A DNA stretch of 64,000 nt from Nocardia brasiliensis ATCC 700358 (lineage in GTDB: Bacteria; Actinomycetota; Actinomycetes; Mycobacteriales; Mycobacteriaceae), in assembly GCF_000250675.2 (NCBI RefSeq), contig NC_018681.1, positions 4,712,001 to 4,776,000 of the forward strand, given 5' to 3'. Positions within the stretch are counted from its first letter, which is position 1. Every line of letters starts with the position of its first letter. Below, one piece after another: positions 16,808-24,941 of this stretch. Position numbers and translations under genes: made by a program. Under the pieces are notes generated by a model, which worked only from the letters and a program-made list of their open reading frames with translations, was not told the origin of the DNA and did no database searches.

Positions 16808-17617
16808 ATGACTCTCGACCATGGTGACCCCGGCGACGCGCCGTCGATTCCGCAGCCCACGGGCCCGGTGGCGAATTCGGCTCGCCCTTCTGCCGCGGAG
16901 GAGGCGAGAACGGTTGCCGCCGCGACGAATACCGCGACGCTCGCCAGTCTCAGCGAGGACGGCACGCCGTGGGCGTCGTTCGTGACGTATGGGCTGCTGG
17001 ACGGGCAGCCGGTGCTGTGTGTGTCACGGTTGGCCGAGCACGGCCGTAATCTGGCGGCCGACGCGCGGGCCAGTGTGGCGATCGTGGCGCCGGATATGCC
17101 GGCGGATCCGTTGGCGGGGACCAGGATCACGCTCGCGGGTGTGGTGGAGCAGCCGGTGGGCGCGGAGGCAGAGGCGGCACGAGCGGCGCATCTGGCGGCG
17201 GTGCCCGCGGCGAAGCACTACATCGATTACAGCGATTTCTCGTTGTGGGTGTTGCGGGTGCGGCGGGTCCGCTGGGTCGGCGGGTACGGGCGGATGGATT
17301 CGGCGAGCGCGGAACAGTACGCGGCGACGTCGGCGGATCCGATCGTGCCGGTGGCGGCGGGGGCGATCACGCACCTCAACGACGATCACGCGCCGGCCCT
17401 GCTGGCGATGGCGCAGGCGCTCGGCGGGTATCCGGATGCAACGGAGGCGAGCTGTGAGCGCGCGGACCGGTATGGGCTGGACCTGCGGGTGGTGACGCCG
17501 CGCGGGGTGGCGCGGACCCGGGTGGGTTATGCCGAGCCGATCGGTTCGATCGACGAGTTGCGTGCGGCGACAGTCGAATTGGCGCGGCGGGCGCGCGGGA
17601 TGAATCAGACTTCGTAG
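16808..17617 (+). CDS. HugZ-like split-barrel protein with DUF2470 domain
   Basis: 269 residues. Start ATG 16808 is preferred because GAGAGG sits 9 bases upstream; ATG 16799 lies inside that site. Residues about 35-170 are the FMN-binding split barrel of the pyridoxamine 5'-phosphate oxidase family (ATLASLSEDGTPWASFV, LWVLRVRRVRWVGGYGRM); residues about 185-265 are the DUF2470 domain (ITHLNDDHAPALLAMAQ). This two-domain form occurs in HugZ/HutZ-type heme-degrading proteins, so heme iron release is a reasonable inference. The last 13 bases overlap the convergent VOC gene. Confidence 0.87.
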   Translation: MTLDHGDPGDAPSIPQPTGPVANSARPSAAEEARTVAAATNTATLASLSEDGTPWASFVTYGLLDGQPVLCVSRLAEHGRNLAADARASVAIVAPDMPADPLAGTRITLAGVVEQPVGAEAEAARAAHLAAVPAAKHYIDYSDFSLWVLRVRRVRWVGGYGRMDSASAEQYAATSADPIVPVAAGAITHLNDDHAPALLAMAQALGGYPDATEASCERADRYGLDLRVVTPRGVARTRVGYAEPIGSIDELRAATVELARRARGMNQTS

Positions 17618-17991
17618 AGTTCGAGCGGCAGGTCGTCGGGGTCGAAGAAGAACGCCATCCGTTTGCCGGTGACCTCGTCGACGCGTAGTTCTTCGGTGCG
17701 TACGCCTTTGGCGGCGAGCCGGTCCAGGGTGGCGGCGACGTCGCGGACCGCGAACGCGAGGTGGCGCAGCCCGGCGGCCTCGGGCCAACTCGCGCGGTTC
17801 GGGGGTTCGGGAAAGGAGAACAGTTCGATCCTGCTGCCGCCGGGGATGGCGAGGTCGAGTTTGTAGGAGCGGCGTTCGGCCCGGTATTGCTCGGCGATCA
17901 CGGCGAGCCCGAGTGTCTCGGTGTAGAACCGCTTGGAGCGCACATAGTCGGACGCGATGATCGCCACGTGGTGAATGCCTAGGAGTTCCAC
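17605..17991 (-). CDS. Glyoxalase I-like VOC metalloenzyme (YaeR/SMU1112c type)
   Basis: 128 residues, one VOC domain. The N-terminal metal ligand is in LLGIHHVAIIASDY, followed by SKRFYTETLGL, GGSRIELFSF, GLRHLAFAVRD and the C-terminal Glu in DLPLELYEV. Length and motifs fit the YaeR/SMU1112c family, small metal-binding glyoxalase-like enzymes of uncertain substrate. Its stop overlaps the HugZ-like gene by 13 bases. Confidence 0.88.
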   Translation of the reverse strand: MELLGIHHVAIIASDYVRSKRFYTETLGLAVIAEQYRAERRSYKLDLAIPGGSRIELFSFPEPPNRASWPEAAGLRHLAFAVRDVAATLDRLAAKGVRTEELRVDEVTGKRMAFFFDPDDLPLELYEV

Positions 17992-18054
17992 TCCGCGACC
18001 GTATCTCAGGGGTGCGTTCGTTCCGGGTAGGCCCCGGTTCGGGTCGCGGGCGGA

Positions 18055-18576
18055 TCACACGGTTTGCCGCCGCGTCGCGGCGATCAGGAATCCCGATGCG
18101 GCGGCGAGCGCGGTGAGTACGCGGGCGTGGTTCCACCAGACCCATTGCGTGTACAGCTCGTCCCATCGGGTCGCCGCGCCGGGATCAGCCGGGTCCAGCG
18201 CGTCCACCGACGCGCTGACGGGCACGTTGCCGGCTCCGGTGATGACGACCGTGGCGAACAGGAAGGTGATGGCTGCGGCGAGGATCCACGGTGCCGATGG
18301 TGTACGCCACCGCATGGCCGCGCGCACGATCAGGACGAGGCACAGCGCGCTGGTGCCGTACATGGCCAGCATCAGCGGTGGTGTGACGGCGGTGCGGTCG
18401 AGTGCCTGCATGGCGGCGATCCCTTGCGCCGAAGGCAGCTCGCGTAGACCGGGCATGACGACGAAGGAGAAGTCGAAGAACACGCCGCCGTTGACGGCCG
18501 TGGCCAGTGCTGCCGTCCAGGTCAGCCATTGGTCCGGGCTGCGCCTCTCCGGTGCGCCGGGGTTGTCTTTTCGCAT
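18055..18576 (-). CDS. DUF1772 (anthrone oxygenase-like) membrane protein
   Basis: 173 residues with four predicted transmembrane segments (about 18-40, 68-88, 94-116, 148-168). The pattern AVNGGVFFDFSFVVMPGL and the late WNHARVLTALAA segment match DUF1772, a family that includes fungal anthrone oxygenases; most bacterial members are uncharacterised. Monocistronic, between a VOC gene and the TetR gene on the same strand. Confidence 0.82.
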   Translation of the reverse strand: MRKDNPGAPERRSPDQWLTWTAALATAVNGGVFFDFSFVVMPGLRELPSAQGIAAMQALDRTAVTPPLMLAMYGTSALCLVLIVRAAMRWRTPSAPWILAAAITFLFATVVITGAGNVPVSASVDALDPADPGAATRWDELYTQWVWWNHARVLTALAAASGFLIAATRRQTV

Positions 18577-18655
18577 GCTTCCACAACATCAGCCGTGCGC
18601 GCGAAGCACCATGCGCGAGACGCGCCGGTGCATGTGGGAGCGTCCAGTGCGGTGT

Positions 18656-19258
18656 TCACACGGTGAGCATGGCGACGATCATGGCGATGATTTCGGCGGC
18701 GTCGTCGGGGTGAGGTTTACGGACGCCCGCTTCCAGGGTGCGTTCGTAGTCGGCGATGAGCGCGAACATGATGGTGGCCATGGTTTCCAGGCGTTGCCTG
18801 CGTTTGCGTGCGGCCAGGTGGGGCAGGGCGGCGGTGAGCCGGGTGGCGATGATGCGGACGGCGGCGCGGTCGGTGCCCGCCAGGCGGCGTGGATCGGCGA
18901 TCACCGGGTGGGCGCGCACGACCTCCAGGAAGCGGCCGTAGTGGGTGACACCGTCGGCGGCACTGAGTTCGAGGATCGGCGCGGCGAGCATCGTGACGAG
19001 GGTGTCGAGGTCGTGTGCGGTGCCTTCGGCCTCGTAGCGGGCGAGCAATTGCATGCGCCGGTCTTCGAGCCAGTTCATTCTGCGGTCGACGATGGCTTCG
19101 ATCAGGCCGGTGCGGGAGTCGAAGTAGTAGTGCACGGCGGAGTTGTTGCGGTTGCCCGCGGCCGCGGCGATATCGCGCAGCGGGACGTCGACCCCGCGTT
19201 CGGCGATGAGCCGCTCCCCCGCGTCGAGCAGTGCCGCGCGCGAATCGGCGATGAACAT
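18656..19258 (-). CDS. TetR-family transcriptional regulator
   Basis: 200 residues. The N-terminal helix-turn-helix (about 5-50) has the standard form AALLDAGERLIAERG, VPLRDIAAAAGN and VHYYFDSRTGLIEAIV; the C-terminal ligand domain follows. Divergent from the VOC/flavoprotein/LLM operon and separated from it by candidate operators (19271-19310), so it most likely represses that operon and itself. Inducer unknown. Confidence 0.92.
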   Translation of the reverse strand: MFIADSRAALLDAGERLIAERGVDVPLRDIAAAAGNRNNSAVHYYFDSRTGLIEAIVDRRMNWLEDRRMQLLARYEAEGTAHDLDTLVTMLAAPILELSAADGVTHYGRFLEVVRAHPVIADPRRLAGTDRAAVRIIATRLTAALPHLAARKRRQRLETMATIMFALIADYERTLEAGVRKPHPDDAAEIIAMIVAMLTV

Positions 19259-19270
19259 AGCGAGACTCTA

Positions 19271-19310
19271 CTAAACACCCACCTTGACTGAGTTAAGCAC
19301 ACGTGTTTAG
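19271..19310. promoter_or_regulatory. TetR operator region
   Basis: An 18-bp imperfect palindrome TTAAGCAC-AC-GTGTTTAG lies at 19293-19310. A further perfect complement of its right arm, CTAAACAC, is at 19271-19278. Both are between the divergent tetR and the VOC operon, where autoregulatory TetR operators normally sit. Confidence 0.55.
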
Positions 19311-19407
19311 TTGAGGAGGTGGGTTGCGGGGTTCAGTGCCGAGCAGCGTCGGGCCGTGGCCTGACGCCTACGGGTCCGCGGCGGCGCGGCCGCGCGGAGG
19401 TCGGCCG

Positions 19408-19911
19408 GTGATCGCGCGCGGGCCGATCTTTCAGCTGGGCTGGGTGGTGCCGGACATCGTGGCAGCCCGACGGCAGTTCACCGAGCGGTACGGGGTGGCA
19501 GAATGGTTCTCGATCCCGGACGTGCACTTCGGGCCGGAACTGTGTGAATTACGGGGCGCGCCAGCCGATTACACGATCTCGGTCGCGCTCGGCTATGCGG
19601 GTGGACAGCAACTGGAGTTGATCGAGCCGCGCGGTGGGGCGAGCTTGTACGCCGAACACCTCGAGCGGGCCGGCGCGGGCTTGCATCATGTGGCGTGGGT
19701 GCCGGAGGACTACGACGGCGCGCTGGACGAAGCGCGGGCCGCGGGCATCGAGATCGTCGCTCGAGGAAAGTTCCCGGGTGCCGGAATGGAGTTCGCGTAT
19801 CTCGAAGGAGGACCGCTCGGATCGCAGGTCGAACTCATGCGCTTGTCCGACGAGATGCGGGCGATGTTCGACGCGCTGATCCCGGAAGGCTGCAGCAACC
19901 CATGGCAGTAG
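19408..19911 (+). CDS. VOC (glyoxalase/dioxygenase-fold) protein
   Basis: 167 residues from GTG 19408, chosen because GGAGG lies 7 bases upstream; earlier codons in frame have no site. Two VOC half-modules: IFQLGWVVPDIVAARRQF, then LEHLERAGAGLHHVAWVPEDY-type second module with LHHVAW and a C-terminal SQVELM. It may be an isomerase, epimerase or dioxygenase in a catabolic route. It overlaps the next gene by 10 bases, so the three genes (VOC, flavoprotein, LLM) form one operon under the divergent TetR. Confidence 0.8.
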   Translation: MIARGPIFQLGWVVPDIVAARRQFTERYGVAEWFSIPDVHFGPELCELRGAPADYTISVALGYAGGQQLELIEPRGGASLYAEHLERAGAGLHHVAWVPEDYDGALDEARAAGIEIVARGKFPGAGMEFAYLEGGPLGSQVELMRLSDEMRAMFDALIPEGCSNPWQ

Positions 19912-21350
19912 GAACCGAACTCCCCGACGTGGCCGTCCCACCGGCGGACTGGGACGAGACCGCCGATGTGGTGGTCGTCGGCTTCGGCATCGCCGGTGCG
20001 TGCGCGGCGATCAGCGCGGCCGAGGCCGGCGCGCGGGTACTGATCCTCGAACGCACCGGTGCCGCGGGCGGCGCCTCCGCGCTCGCGGCCGGGCACTTCT
20101 ACCTCGGCGGCGGCACACCCGTACAGCACGCCACCGACCACCAGGACAGCGTCGCCGCGATGCGGGACTATCTGGTCGCCGTCAGCCCCGACCCCGACCA
20201 TCGCAAGATCGAGGCCTACTGCGCGGGCAGCGTCGCGCACCTCGCGTGGCTGGAAGCGCAAGGGCTGGGCTTCGTGCGTTCGTACTACTCCGGCAAGGCC
20301 GTGGTGCGGCCGGGCACCGAAGGCCTGATGTGGACGGGCAACGAGAACGTCGCCCCGCATCGAGACCAGATCGCTCCCGCGCCACGGGGGCACAAGGTGA
20401 ACGTGCCCGCCGAACGCGGGGGCGCCGAGATCATGCGGGTGCTCACCGCGCGGGTGCACGCGCTCGGCATCCGGGTGCGCTACGAGACGCGAGTCGAACA
20501 GTTGGTGCTCGACGGCAATCGGGTCGTCGGCGCGTGCTGGTCCGGTGGGGCCGCGACCGGTGCGGTGGTGCTCGCCGCGGGCGGCTTCGTCGCCAACCCC
20601 GGCATGCTCGCCGCCTACACCCCGCTCGCGCGGCATTTCCTGCCGTTGGGTGTACCCACCGACGACGGGCTCGGCATCCGGCTCGGCCAGTCCGCGGGCG
20701 CGGCGACCGCGCACATGCACGGCGCGTTCCTCACCGCCTCGTTCTATCCGCCCGCGCAACTGCTGCACGGGATCATCGTGAACAAGGCGGGCCGCCGGTT
20801 CGTCGCCGAGGACTCCTACCACGGGCGCACCGCGGGCGCGGTTGTCGCGCAACCGGATTCGACCGCGTACCTGATCGTGGACAGCAACCACCTGGTGTGG
20901 CCGGAACTGCCGATGGCCAAGTTCGTCGACGGCTGGGACACGGTCGCGAAAATGGAGGCGGCGCTCGGCATGCCCGTCGGCGCGCTGCAGGAGACGCTGG
21001 CGAACTACAACGTCGCCGCGGCCGACGAGCACGACCCCGAATTCGACAAGCATCCGGACTGGGTGACGCCGCTGACCGAAGGGCCCTGGGGCGCATTCGA
21101 TCTGACGCCCGGTATCGCGACCTACGTCGGGTTCACCCTGGGCGGCCTGCGCACCTCCGTCGACGGGCAGGTGCTGCGGGCCGACGACTCACCGATCGGG
21201 GGGCTGTACGCCGCCGGAGCCTGCGCGTCCAACCTGGCGCAGGACTGCGACGGTTATTCGAGTGGAACCTGTCTCGGGGAGGGCTCGTTCTTCGGGCGCC
21301 GCGCCGGGGCGCACGCGGCGCTGCACTCGCGGCGCCAGGAAGGCGACTGA
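19902..21350 (+). CDS. FAD-dependent dehydrogenase (3-ketosteroid dehydrogenase/fumarate reductase type)
   Basis: 482 residues from ATG 19902. FAD Rossmann motif VVVVGFGIAGACAAISAAEA with Glu at the end of strand two (LILERTGAAGGAS); the C-terminus has GGLYAAGACASNLAQD and GYSSGTCLGEGSFFGR, the second flavin motif of the succinate dehydrogenase/fumarate reductase flavoprotein family, which includes KstD. A steroid- or enone-type substrate is plausible but not shown. Translationally coupled to the VOC gene; the LLM gene starts 1 base after its stop. Confidence 0.86.
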   Translation: MAVGTELPDVAVPPADWDETADVVVVGFGIAGACAAISAAEAGARVLILERTGAAGGASALAAGHFYLGGGTPVQHATDHQDSVAAMRDYLVAVSPDPDHRKIEAYCAGSVAHLAWLEAQGLGFVRSYYSGKAVVRPGTEGLMWTGNENVAPHRDQIAPAPRGHKVNVPAERGGAEIMRVLTARVHALGIRVRYETRVEQLVLDGNRVVGACWSGGAATGAVVLAAGGFVANPGMLAAYTPLARHFLPLGVPTDDGLGIRLGQSAGAATAHMHGAFLTASFYPPAQLLHGIIVNKAGRRFVAEDSYHGRTAGAVVAQPDSTAYLIVDSNHLVWPELPMAKFVDGWDTVAKMEAALGMPVGALQETLANYNVAAADEHDPEFDKHPDWVTPLTEGPWGAFDLTPGIATYVGFTLGGLRTSVDGQVLRADDSPIGGLYAAGACASNLAQDCDGYSSGTCLGEGSFFGRRAGAHAALHSRRQEGD

Positions 21351-21351
21351 T

Positions 21352-22227
21352 ATGCGCTTCACCTATGCCGAGACGATGACCGACCCGGCCTACTACGTCC
21401 CTCTCGCCCGCGCCGCCGAGGCCGCCGGGTACACGTCGATGGCGGTCGCGGACAGCATCGCCTACCCGCGCGACTCCGACGCCAAGTACCCCTACACGCC
21501 CGACGGGAATCGCGAGTTCCTGGAGGACAAGCCGTTCATCGAGGCGTTCGTGCTCAGCGCGGCGATGGCGGCCGCGACCACGACGTTGCGGTTCACGCCG
21601 TTCGTGCTGAAGCTGCCGATCCGGCCGCCGGTACTGGTCGCCAAGCAGACCGCGTCGATCGCGGCGTTGAGCGGTAACCGGTTCGGGCTCGGCGTCGGGA
21701 TCAGCCCGTGGCCCGACGATTTCGAGATCATGGACGTGCCGTTCGAGAAGCGTGGCGCGCGAATGGACGAGTGCATCGACATCGTGCGCGGGCTCACCGC
21801 CGGCGGCTACTTCGAATTCCACGGCGAGTTCTACAACATCCCGCCGATCAAGATCAGTCCGGTGCCCACCGAACCCGTCCCGATCCTCATCGGCGGGCAC
21901 AGCAAGCCCGCACTGCGCCGGGCCGCACAACGCGGCGACGGCTGGATGCACGCGGGCGGCGACGGCGACGAACTCGACCGGCTCCTCGTCGAATTGGACG
22001 CATTGCGCGCCGAATACGGCACCCGCAAAGACTTCGAGATCCACGTCATCTCCCTCGACGGCTTCACCGTCGACGGCATCAAACGACTCGAGGACAAAGG
22101 TGTCACCGACGTCATCGTCGGCTTCCGCCTCCCCTACACCCTCGACCAAGACACCGAACCCCTCGACACCAAGATCACCAACCTCTCCCGCTTCGCCGAA
22201 CACGTGATCGCGAAGGTCAACGGGTGA
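21352..22227 (+). CDS. LLM-class (F420-dependent type) oxidoreductase
   Basis: 291 residues from ATG 21352, one base after the flavoprotein stop. Bacterial luciferase-like TIM barrel: N-terminal MRFTYAETMTDP, conserved FVLKLPIRPPVLVAKQTAS and SGNRFGLGVGISPWP, then VPILIGGHSKPALRRAAQRGDGW. Such proteins in mycolic actinobacteria use F420 or FMN. As the third gene of the TetR-controlled operon it probably catalyses a redox step on the same substrate as the flavoprotein. Confidence 0.87.
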   Translation: MRFTYAETMTDPAYYVPLARAAEAAGYTSMAVADSIAYPRDSDAKYPYTPDGNREFLEDKPFIEAFVLSAAMAAATTTLRFTPFVLKLPIRPPVLVAKQTASIAALSGNRFGLGVGISPWPDDFEIMDVPFEKRGARMDECIDIVRGLTAGGYFEFHGEFYNIPPIKISPVPTEPVPILIGGHSKPALRRAAQRGDGWMHAGGDGDELDRLLVELDALRAEYGTRKDFEIHVISLDGFTVDGIKRLEDKGVTDVIVGFRLPYTLDQDTEPLDTKITNLSRFAEHVIAKVNG

Positions 22228-22347
22228 TGCCCAGCCACCCCACGGGGGTCGAACACGTACCAACGCCGGTCGTCCCCTGCGAGCGTGATGCTCACCGAGT
22301 CCGACTGAACACCAACGGTTCCCCATCTGGCGAAACCGCGAACCACT

Positions 22348-22656
22348 TCAGAAAAGCTCGACTTCCCACGACTCGAGGTCTGCTTCACCTGGCGGGAGCT
22401 CCCCTGTGCAGTACCTGTAGAGCCACACTGCGGCACGGCGTTCCGCGTACTTCTCGTTGACGGGCTCGCCTTCGTCGTCGAGCTCGAGCACGTTGGCGAA
22501 GATGGCGAAGCAGATCTCCATCTGCGAGGGCGAATCCTTCAGCTCGTCCCAATAGTTGATCCCGGTGAGCATCGGATGACCGACCGACCCACGGGCCACC
22601 CATCCGGCGAAACGACGAATCGCTCCAGAAGCGCCGTTGCTGAGGCGAGCTGACAC
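22348..22656 (-). CDS. Hypothetical protein, short acidic
   Basis: 102 residues. The protein-like core is FAGWVARGSVGHPMLTGINY followed by SQMEICFAIFANVLELDDEG, and RAAVWLYRYCTGELPPGEAD near the end. No membrane segment or known motif. The composition looks real and the frame stays open over the full length, but I cannot name the family. It stands alone, convergent with the LLM operon. Confidence 0.62.
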   Translation of the reverse strand: MSARLSNGASGAIRRFAGWVARGSVGHPMLTGINYWDELKDSPSQMEICFAIFANVLELDDEGEPVNEKYAERRAAVWLYRYCTGELPPGEADLESWEVELF

Positions 22657-22794
22657 GCGCGGAAAGTATCACCTCCGCGTCGCCACAAGCATCCGATTAT
22701 CTCGGCAGTACCGGGCATCCGGCGCGGACAGTACGAGCAGAGTGCGGCGTTCCTGGTCGAAGGGGCACTGCGCGGGCGACTTCCGGGGTGTCGT

Positions 22795-23199
22795 TCAGTG
22801 GAGTTCCTGGACGAGGCCGATGATGACGCCGCCGGGGCCGCGGACGTAGCCGTAGCGGTAGATGTCCTTGTACTGGGCGATTTCACCGACGAGTTCGGCT
22901 CCGTGGGGGCGCAGGCGTTCGAAGACTTCGGCGGTGTCCTCGACGACGAAGGTGAGGCGCGGGATGCCCGGCGTGTTGACCGGTTCCCGGTGGGCGGTGC
23001 GGGTGGACACCGGGTTCTGGAAGGTCGACAGCTCGAGGCGGCCACTGCCGTCCGGCACGCGCAGGAACGCGACGTCCGCACGGACCTCCGTCAAGCCGAT
23101 CAACTGGTCCACCCACGGACCCTCGACCACGGTCTCCCCCTCCAGTTCCAGGCCGAGTTCGACGAAGAAGGCGACCGCGGCCGCCAGATCCTCGACCAC
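22795..23199 (-). CDS. VOC family protein, apparent frameshift at the N-terminus
   Basis: 134 residues if read from GTG 23199. One glyoxalase-like VOC domain: VVEDLAAAVAFFVELGLELEG, LELSTF, PRLTFVVEDTAEVF and GGVIIGLVQEL. The normal family start would be about 10 residues earlier, including a metal-binding His. A good ribosome site (GAGGAG) and ATG do occur upstream at 23228, but they open a frame that is one base out; restoring a single G near 23213 would give MTIRMDHAGIVVEDL. Either a sequence error or a frameshifted gene. Confidence 0.7.
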   Translation of the reverse strand: MVEDLAAAVAFFVELGLELEGETVVEGPWVDQLIGLTEVRADVAFLRVPDGSGRLELSTFQNPVSTRTAHREPVNTPGIPRLTFVVEDTAEVFERLRPHGAELVGEIAQYKDIYRYGYVRGPGGVIIGLVQELH

Positions 23200-23352
23200 G
23201 ATGCCTGCGTGATCATCCGGATCGTCATGCTGTTTCTCCTCTTTCGTTGCGGCACCTACGGTGCCCGTTGATCGTGTCAGGCGCTATGCCTGCGGTTCGT
23301 TACCCGGGCCGGTGTCCGGGTTTCTGGAGCCACCTGTGTGACTTGCCCCAGC

Positions 23353-23850
23353 TCAGGCGTTCTGGCGTTCGGCGCGCCGGCGGATCAGTTCTTCGACCGC
23401 CGACGGCAGGGTGGTCTCGAAGTCGATGAGTTTGACCCAGGTCGGCGTGATGACGATCCGGACCATGCCGTCGTACAGCGAACGGACCTCGGCTTCCCAT
23501 TCGACGCGCTGCTCGGCGCTCATCTCGTAGCTGCCGTTAATCTGCAAATACTCGTCGGGGATGCCCTCGACCTCGTCCAGTTCCGCGCGACCGCGCAGGA
23601 ACAGGATCTTCGGCGGGTGCACCTCGGTGTCGATGGTCAGCGCGACCTCGGGTGCGTGCCGCAGCGAGTGCAGCTTCGCGGCATTCTTCGAGGTGCACAC
23701 GACGATCTCGCGTCCGTTCCAGGCGAATGCGACCGGAATGTTGCGTGGACTGCCATCTTTGGCGACATACGCCATCCGCAGCAGGTCACGAGCCAGAAGT
23801 TCCTGGCTGTGCGGCTGATTCAGGATCGTGGCGATCGCGTCGGCGTGCAT
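23353..23850 (-). CDS. Pyridoxamine 5'-phosphate oxidase-family protein
   Basis: 165 residues from ATG 23850 (AAGGAG 6 bases upstream; the frame extends to 24000 without a signal). Split-barrel flavin-binding fold: LLRMAYVAKDGSPRNIPVAF, GREIVVCTSKNAAKLHSLRHAPEVALTID and PKILFLRGRAELDEVEG. Members bind FMN, F420 or heme; which applies here cannot be told. Single gene, probably cytoplasmic. Confidence 0.85.
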   Translation of the reverse strand: MHADAIATILNQPHSQELLARDLLRMAYVAKDGSPRNIPVAFAWNGREIVVCTSKNAAKLHSLRHAPEVALTIDTEVHPPKILFLRGRAELDEVEGIPDEYLQINGSYEMSAEQRVEWEAEVRSLYDGMVRIVITPTWVKLIDFETTLPSAVEELIRRRAERQNA

Positions 23851-23979
23851 GTTCACTCCTTCGTGTCGGCGAGGGGCCGTTCGGCTGCTCGTACCCCGGG
23901 GACGGAGCCACCAACGCGTTCTCGACATCCCCTGACAAGAATTTCCGAACTTTTTGCCTCCGCCGGGAGCGCGTCCGGC

Positions 23980-24312
23980 ATGCTTCGCGATCATGGGCAT
24001 CCAGGGCCCCGGTCACCGCTGACAGCACACGGCCACCACCAAGCGGTCGACGTCATGCGAACGTTGCGCGAAGAACCGATCACCGGCATCGACTGCAGCA
24101 CTGCACTGCGCGCACAACAAACCGCGGCTCCCCTGACATCCGATCTTCACATCGACATCACCGAGCTGTCCGACCTGAACGAAGTCGGCATCGGCGAACT
24201 CGAAGGCGCGGGCGCCCCTGCGATCCACCGGCAAACAGCGGAAGTCTTGCGGCGCGGAAGGACAAGTGAGCAACGGTCAGGAGTGAATCAGTTGGTGCTG
24301 TCGTTGAGGTAG
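23980..24312 (+). pseudogene. Degraded histidine phosphatase (phosphoglycerate-mutase family) fragment
   Basis: The frame reads LTAHGHHQAVDVMRTLREEP, then STALRAQQTAAPLTSDLHI and LNEVGIGELEGA, i.e. the second helix, the CSTALRAQQTA segment and the conserved Glu region of the histidine phosphatase superfamily. The N-terminal catalytic LVRHG motif is missing (only LRDHGH remains), the C-terminal catalytic His region is absent, and the end runs into the LuxR-type regulator gene. A remnant rather than an enzyme. Confidence 0.55.
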
Positions 24313-24941
24313 GTGAGAACGGCGAGGACGCGTCGGTTGGCCGTGCCGTCCTCCCTGATGCCGAGTTTGTCGAATGTCGTGGTCGTGTACTTGCTGATCG
24401 CGCTCTCGCTGAGGAATAGGCGGCTCGCGATCGCGCTGTTGGAGAGCCCCTGGGCCATCAGCGCGAGGACGGATCGTTCCCGCTCGGTGAGCTGGGCGAG
24501 CTTCGGGGCGGCCGTCGGGCGGGCGAGCAGCTTCGTCACGACAGCGGGATCGAGCGCGGTGCCACCGGCGGCGACACGTTCGAGTGCGTCGATGAACTGG
24601 TCGGCGTCGAACACGCTGTCCTTCAGGAGATACCCGACACCGCCTGCGTGGTCGGCGAGGAGTTCGCGGGCGTACAACTGCTCAACGTGCTGAGAGAGGA
24701 TGAGCACAGGAAGACCCGGGATCTGTCTGCGCGCGCTGAGCGCCGCGGTGAGGCCTTCGTCGGTGTTCGTCGGTGGCATCCGGACATCGACGATCGCGAT
24801 ATCCGGGCGCTGGGTGAGCATGGCGTGCAGCGCTTCAGGGCCGGTCGTGGCCGTTGCCACGACCTCGTGACCGTACGCGTCCAGCAGCCGGACGATGCCG
24901 TCGCGAAGTAGGTAGAGATCTTCGGCTACGACGATTCGCAT
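24288..24941 (-). CDS. LuxR-type (NarL family) response regulator
   Basis: 217 residues. Receiver domain 1-120: acidic residues in VVAEDLYLLRDG, phosphoacceptor Asp in AIVDVRMPP, Lys in YLLKDSVFDADQFIDAL. The C-terminal LuxR helix-turn-helix is at 150-215 (LTERERSVLALMAQGLSNSAIASRLFLSE in pieces). It overlaps the kinase gene by 16 bases and should be phosphorylated by it. Probable targets include its own operon, whose upstream region carries two tandem 15-bp sites (26766-26802). Confidence 0.93.
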   Translation of the reverse strand: MRIVVAEDLYLLRDGIVRLLDAYGHEVVATATTGPEALHAMLTQRPDIAIVDVRMPPTNTDEGLTAALSARRQIPGLPVLILSQHVEQLYARELLADHAGGVGYLLKDSVFDADQFIDALERVAAGGTALDPAVVTKLLARPTAAPKLAQLTERERSVLALMAQGLSNSAIASRLFLSESAISKYTTTTFDKLGIREDGTANRRVLAVLTYLNDSTN

